64,000 nt of DNA, from the NCBI GenBank assembly GCA_051453625.1, contig JBOZIK010000001.1:48093294-48157293 (forward strand). Direction: 5' to 3'. Each line of letters starts with the position of its first letter. Positions within the stretch are counted from its first letter, which is position 1. The translations under genes were made by a program, and so were the position numbers. The stretch comes from Welwitschia mirabilis (lineage: Eukaryota; Gnetophyta; Gnetopsida; Welwitschiales). The notes beneath the pieces were generated by a model. That model worked only from the letters and a program-made list of their open reading frames with translations, was not told the DNA's origin and did not search any database. This document shows positions 59,520-64,000 of this stretch, in pieces.

Positions 59520-60900
59520 TTGAATATAGATGCTAACACTTAGCACACTTCAGATGTTAGCAAAACAAGTATATCATTTATTCAGTTTTTCACATAAAAA
59601 TTAAACACATACGCACTTGATAACTTGCATGTATTGCACTTATCAAATAAGAGGATATAGTTTAAGATATAAATTATATTCTTTCCCTACTTGATCATTC
59701 ATCACTTGCTGTCTGGGCTTAGGAATTCCCTTTACTAAATTTTACTTTACTTTTCATCTCATTTATTACCTTAATTTTCATGGTTTATACTCCTCCCTCT
59801 TTTCCTACTACTGCTTTTGGTATTAAAAAGATTAAGTAATGCCTTTTTAACTTGGGTAGTACGTAGATAGATATGTGCATAAGCACTATAGATCCTCAAT
59901 CTTCTCAAGTTTCCATTAGATCTAAAAATGCAGTTTAACACTTTCCGTACTATCACTATAGTTTGACTACTGAGGTCTTAGACACTTTAGATTTCATCAT
60001 CATTAAAGCTAGTAAAGATTGTTTTGATGGTGGTTTCATCCCTCTGAGCCTTAGTCCATTAGTTTACCACCTAGTGGAAGAGTATCTAAGGCTGATGACT
60101 GAGGAATTGTGTTGGCAACTTAGTTATAATGAGTTGACTTGTGACATATCTCTAGGTTAGCTAGCTAGATAGATGCAAGTATTATAAAAGAAATTTAACT
60201 AGCTTTAAGACACTAACCCTATCCTAAGCCTTATTACACTTAGATTCAATAAGGAGAATGTAGAGAGGATATTATGGGATTTTAAGCCTTATTAAAATTT
60301 CTGGCTGTCCCACCCAAAGGAAATCAACATTTTGACTCAATTACTTAATGAGATGCATTTACTACTTTTAAGTGAAAATTCTACAGGGTCATCGTCAATG
60401 ACTAGGAATTCCGACTAAAAGAACAAGTTCTTTAATCACTTTAAGAGTTAACTTGTTTAAAGGAATTTGTTTGTTGAAGAGATTTTTCACTATTTCTTCT
60501 TTTCCTACAAGAGAATGTAATAAATTACTTTATTTAATAATGTTCAAGATTTTTATTTAGAACTTATAAATTTTTTTTTATTTCTTTTACTATTTTACTT
60601 TATCATAATCACGTCTGTTTCAGCAAAGAAAATTCAAGCTAAATTATATAGTAAATTGTTAAGATTGTATAAATTAATTTTAAAACTTTGAAATTTCCTT
60701 TTAGCTTGAATAGAATTTAATAATTATACATGTTTTTGAATTGAAGGCTTTTGGATATACATCCCATCATAGATTTAATTATTCCCTTCTAGTTTCTTTA
60801 TTTCCTTCATCTTCAGTTGTGATAAGATTCTAACTTTGGTAACTAGTTGTATCTCAAATGACTCTTCAAACATAACTATTCATTCACCTTTTATTTTTAA
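59520..60900. other. AT-rich intergenic sequence, nothing recognised
   Basis: Short frames at 59771-59956 (-) and 59963-60160 (+) have no recognised domains. It probably contains the outer 3' LTR of the gypsy element to the right. Confidence 0.45.
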
Positions 60901-61439
60901 CAACTTAGATTGACCACAATGAGGAGAGTACAACCACCGTCATAGGAGTAAGGACTCACAGGGTATATACTTTTTTATTTTAAATTTTAATATTCAGATT
61001 GTGGCTAACTGACTCCTCAGTGGAGTTTTCACAGCTACCATATTATACTGTTAAAGTCCCCTCTTGGGAATATTTTCTTCATTACAATTGCAATAGAACA
61101 TTATGGCTCTTTTTTTTTAATTTTTTTAAACAAATACTCAAAAGGTGCTTCTATGATGGAATGTGTCTCCTCATTCTCCATAATAAAGATGATGCACAAT
61201 TTTCTATTGAAGACTTATCAAGTCAAATTCTAATCTCATAATCATTTCATTTATCTTAACAACATAGTAAATTGATAGACTGAATAAACTTTAAAGAAAT
61301 GATATGCCTTTTTTAATCTAATTTTTGAGTTTATTTTAGATGTGGAGTGGAAGCATTCTTTCCACCCTATCTGGGTTTTCTAAGTAATTTAGTATAGATT
61401 TATGATCATAGTACATTCTTACTCTTTACCTATTAACTT

Positions 61440-62340
61440 GGTGAGTTACTTTTTTATCAAGATCATATATTTCTATGGCTTCATTTTCTAGGAGATTTGT
61501 TATAGTACAGGGTCCAAGTGAATTTTGTTCATATTTTTGTTTCAAATAAATTTTATTACGATCATAAATTAATATTGAGTCTTCTATATTAAAATTTATT
61601 TTCCTACTTCTATTATCATGATATATTTTAGTTTTTTATTGTATAAGTTCTTTACATAGAAGAGCTTCTTTTCTATTTTCATCTAAAATATTCATGTTCT
61701 CTATCTGTTCTTTTTAAGTTGTGTCTAAATGTTTTAATTCTTTAGCTAATTTAAATGTTTTTATTCTAAATTCAATTGGCAAAATAGCATTTTTTTCCAT
61801 AGACTAACATATAGGGAGTAAATCCTATAGTGTGTTTCCTATTCTGCAAGTCCATAGAGCTTCATTTAGCTTATCAGCTCAATTGGGTTTTTTATTATTT
61901 ATAACCTTTATTAATATTCTATTAAGATCTCTATTGGCTACTTCTGCTTGACCATTGGATTGGGGGTGATATGCAGTAGAGAGTTTGTGATGGATTCCAA
62001 ATTTGGTTAAAAGTTTTTCAAAAATTTTACTAGTAAAGTGAGTTCCTCTATCAAATGTAATATTTGAGGAACTCCAAATCAGTAGATGATATTCCTAAGG
62101 AAAAAGTTAATTATAATTTGTAAAGAACAATTAGTCATAGCCTTAGCCTTAGCCCACTTAGTAAAGTAATAAACACAGATCAGAATGTACTTTTTCCCAA
62201 AGGATAAGGAATTGATAGTTCCAAAAAAATCTATTCCCTAAACATCAAAGGATTCAACTATTTGAATACCTTATAACCTTTGGTTAAATGTGCCTTCTCT
62301 TTGACATTTGTTACAACTTTAGACATACTTATTTGCATCT
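61440..62340 (-). pseudogene. Gypsy integrase, broken
   Basis: The zinc-finger end (Cys-X2-Cys-Gln-Arg-Glu-Gly), the catalytic-core end near 61960 and the C-terminal tail (Leu-Gly-Pro ... Ala-Ile-Glu-Ile) are all visible in shifting minus frames with stops. The tail resembles Tat/Athila integrases. Confidence 0.78.
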
Positions 62341-62796
62341 TTGAAGATGGTGGGCTAATAATATCTCATATGGAATATTTTCATTCCTGTTCTGTTTGCA
62401 TCGTAATGTCCTTCTCCTTCTCCTTCATGAGCTTCTTTTGAAATTTCCTCTTGTAAGTTCTCATCTACACAACTTCTAATGACATGATCCTTGTATTCTC
62501 TAAATAACATTTTATCATATCAAATATAATCTTAGGTTTCTTCAATAATATTTTTATCTTGTAATAAATCATAAAAGAGGGTAATCTTTTACTTTTAAGA
62601 AATTTACCAATTTCAACATACCACAAATTTATGGATACTTGAAAAAGATGTTCATCCAGAAATTCATCTCTAATGTTGATTTGCAATTTTTTGGAAACTC
62701 TAAATTTGATAAGTAATCTAATATCACATTATCTATTTCTTTTCTATCAATTATTTTCAAATCAAACTCTTGCATTAATAATATCCATCTCATAAT

Positions 62797-63060
62797 TCAT
62801 GAGTTTGCTTCCTTTTTATTTATTAAAAATCTAATGATATTATGATTAGTATGAACTTTCACTTCATGACCCAATATATAATATCTAAATTTCTCTAATG
62901 ATATCACTACTACTAGCATTTTTTTTCTATTATTGTATAATTTTATTGAGCTGGGTTGAATTTCTTGCTTATATACGCAATGGCATAAGTTTTTTGTCAT
63001 TATCTTTTTGTCCTAAAACTACTTCCATAGCATGCTTAGATGCATCAATCATAATGTGGA
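62797..63060 (-). pseudogene. Gypsy RNase H, broken
   Basis: Minus frame with Ile-Ser-Leu-Glu-Lys-Phe-Arg-Tyr-Tyr-Ile-Leu-Gly-His and Val-His-Thr-Asn-His, matching retroelement RNase H (usually Thr-Asp-His, so the catalytic Asp is Asn). Confidence 0.8.
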
Positions 63061-63544
63061 ATGGTCTTGTCTAATTTGGCCCCTACAACATAGATACTAA
63101 TAAATGTTTATCTTTTAGAGTTTGATAGGCATTCTGACATTTGTTAATCCAATCATATTCTACATATTTTTGTAGGAGATTACTCAAAGGTTTAGCAATT
63201 TTACTGAAGTTGAATATGAATCTTCTGTAGTATCTAACCTATCCTAAAAAATATCTTAACTCTTTTAGTTTGGTTAAGGGTGGAATATCTTTGATAGATT
63301 TAATTTTCTATTAGTTAGTTTCAATTACCTTCTTAGATATTTTATGTCCTAACACTATGTCTTCTATCACCATAAGATGACTTTTCAACCAAATAATTCT
63401 AAGGCATTTTTCTTCACATCTTTCCAAGAATGTTTCCCATTTGTTAAGTAATTATTCAAAATATTTTTTAAATGTTGAAAAATCATTCATAAAAACTTTG
63501 ATCAATCTTTCTAACATGTCTTAAAAAATATTATTTACTAATCT

Positions 63545-64000
63545 CTAAAAAGTAGCAGGAGCATTACATAGTATAAATGGAAGTACTTTATAAGCATAAT
63601 TGGCTTGATCTTCTAAAGTTATAGGTACCTGCTTGTAACTGCTATACCCATCTAGAAAGTTATAGTATCGATGTCCAGATACTCCTTTTAAAACTTGATC
63701 AATAAATGGAAGAAGAAAATGATCTTTATAGGTCACTGTATTTAGCATTCTAAAGTCTATACACACTCTCTATTTATTTGCTTTCATTTGTACTACTATT
63801 ATAGGGATAATCCATTTTGGATCAGATATGGGATGGATAAATCCTACCTTTAAGAGTTTAGAAATTTCTTATTTAATTACTTCCTACATATGTGGGTTAC
63901 ACCTTCTTTCTAGTTGCCGACTTGATTTTCTAAAAGTATCTAAGTAGATTCTTTTAAGTCTTTTATTCTAAGAATAAGTTAAATAGCTACTTATGATTAA
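63545..64000 (-). pseudogene. Gypsy reverse transcriptase, partial at window end
   Basis: Frame 63766-63545 has Cys-Ile-Asp-Phe-Arg-Met-Leu-Asn, Phe-Leu-Asp-Gly-Tyr-Ser-Ser-Tyr and Phe-Ile-Leu-Cys-Asn-Ala-Pro-Ala-Thr-Phe, the RT fingers and palm of Athila/Tat gypsy elements. The preceding part runs to the window edge with stops. Confidence 0.88.

Larger units (their letters stand above)
60900..64000 (-). mobile_element. Second Athila/Tat-type gypsy element, cut by the window end
   Basis: On the minus strand from the right edge: RT (63766-63545), RNase H (about 63060-62797), the integrase zinc motif (Cys-Asn-Lys-Cys-Gln near 62310), the integrase core with a His-His-Lys-Leu-Ser-Thr-Ala-Tyr-His-Pro-Gln-like stretch (about 61960), an integrase tail with Leu-Pro-Ile-Glu-Phe and Leu-Gly-Pro-Cys-Thr-Ile (about 61790-61440), then the post-pol block shared with 2557-2766. 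All domains have stops. The 5' part (gag, protease, 5' LTR) lies beyond the window. Confidence 0.85.

Noticed and set aside
59771-60160. Small frames of 61 and 65 codons on opposite strands
   Set aside because: No domain, no splice context and no repeat relation; not distinguishable from chance.

Overview
The window looks like nuclear DNA of a large-genome seed plant. It is AT-rich, gene-poor and densely packed with decayed LTR retrotransposons and a LINE, and it contains one intron-rich host gene. The assembly has sequencing gaps (runs of N at 8924-9335, 14901-14910, 28785-28864, 30664-30708, 31019-31118, 31472-31481, 56071-56170 and 56456-56465). A gymnosperm is plausible from the retroelement load and intron sizes, but nothing here proves it.

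Host gene: nine exons between about 13547 and 19075 (+) encode a SAM domain, a metallo-beta-lactamase (MBL) domain and a DRMBL domain. This is the layout of plant SNM1/PSO2/Artemis-like nucleases with an N-terminal SAM domain (Arabidopsis At2g45700 type). All nine exons join in frame with no stop codon and the metal-binding motifs are intact, so the gene appears functional. One intron must be of the GC-AG class. The true start is probably in exon(s) upstream of 13547 that I could not find.

Left part: an Athila-like Ty3/gypsy element lies on the minus strand (about 2.5-8.6 kb; gag, protease, RT, RNase H, integrase, all broken). It is followed by LTR-like sequence with a minus-strand TATA box, a copia scrap at 12.7 kb, and then the host gene. 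After the gene come a gypsy protease scrap (19.7-20.4 kb), a 96-bp tandem repeat and an interrupted ORF.

Middle part: element B (22.5-28.8 kb, minus strand) has two clear LTRs of about 1.28 kb and a 3.75-kb interior without recognisable enzymes, so it is probably non-autonomous. A 5'-truncated LINE (29.37-35.0 kb, +) has a 12-bp target-site duplication. It sits inside one copy of a tandem duplication whose second copy, at 35.25-35.82 kb, is the empty site. Next come a decayed chromovirus-type gypsy (37.9-40.0 kb, minus) and element C (about 40.9-45.0 kb, +), which shares leader and 3' internal sequence with B but apparently not its LTR.

Right part: a SIRE/Maximus-like copia element (about 45.1-54.7 kb, +) carries gag, protease, integrase, RT, RNase H and an extra envelope-like region before the polypurine tract. 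An unrelated-looking coiled-coil/transposon-like reading frame follows on the minus strand (55.1-58.0 kb), then a degenerate repeat array (58.8-59.5 kb). A second Athila/Tat-type gypsy (60.9 kb to the window end, minus) closes the window and is cut off inside its RT. I found no tRNA, rRNA, CRISPR or bacterial-type features.
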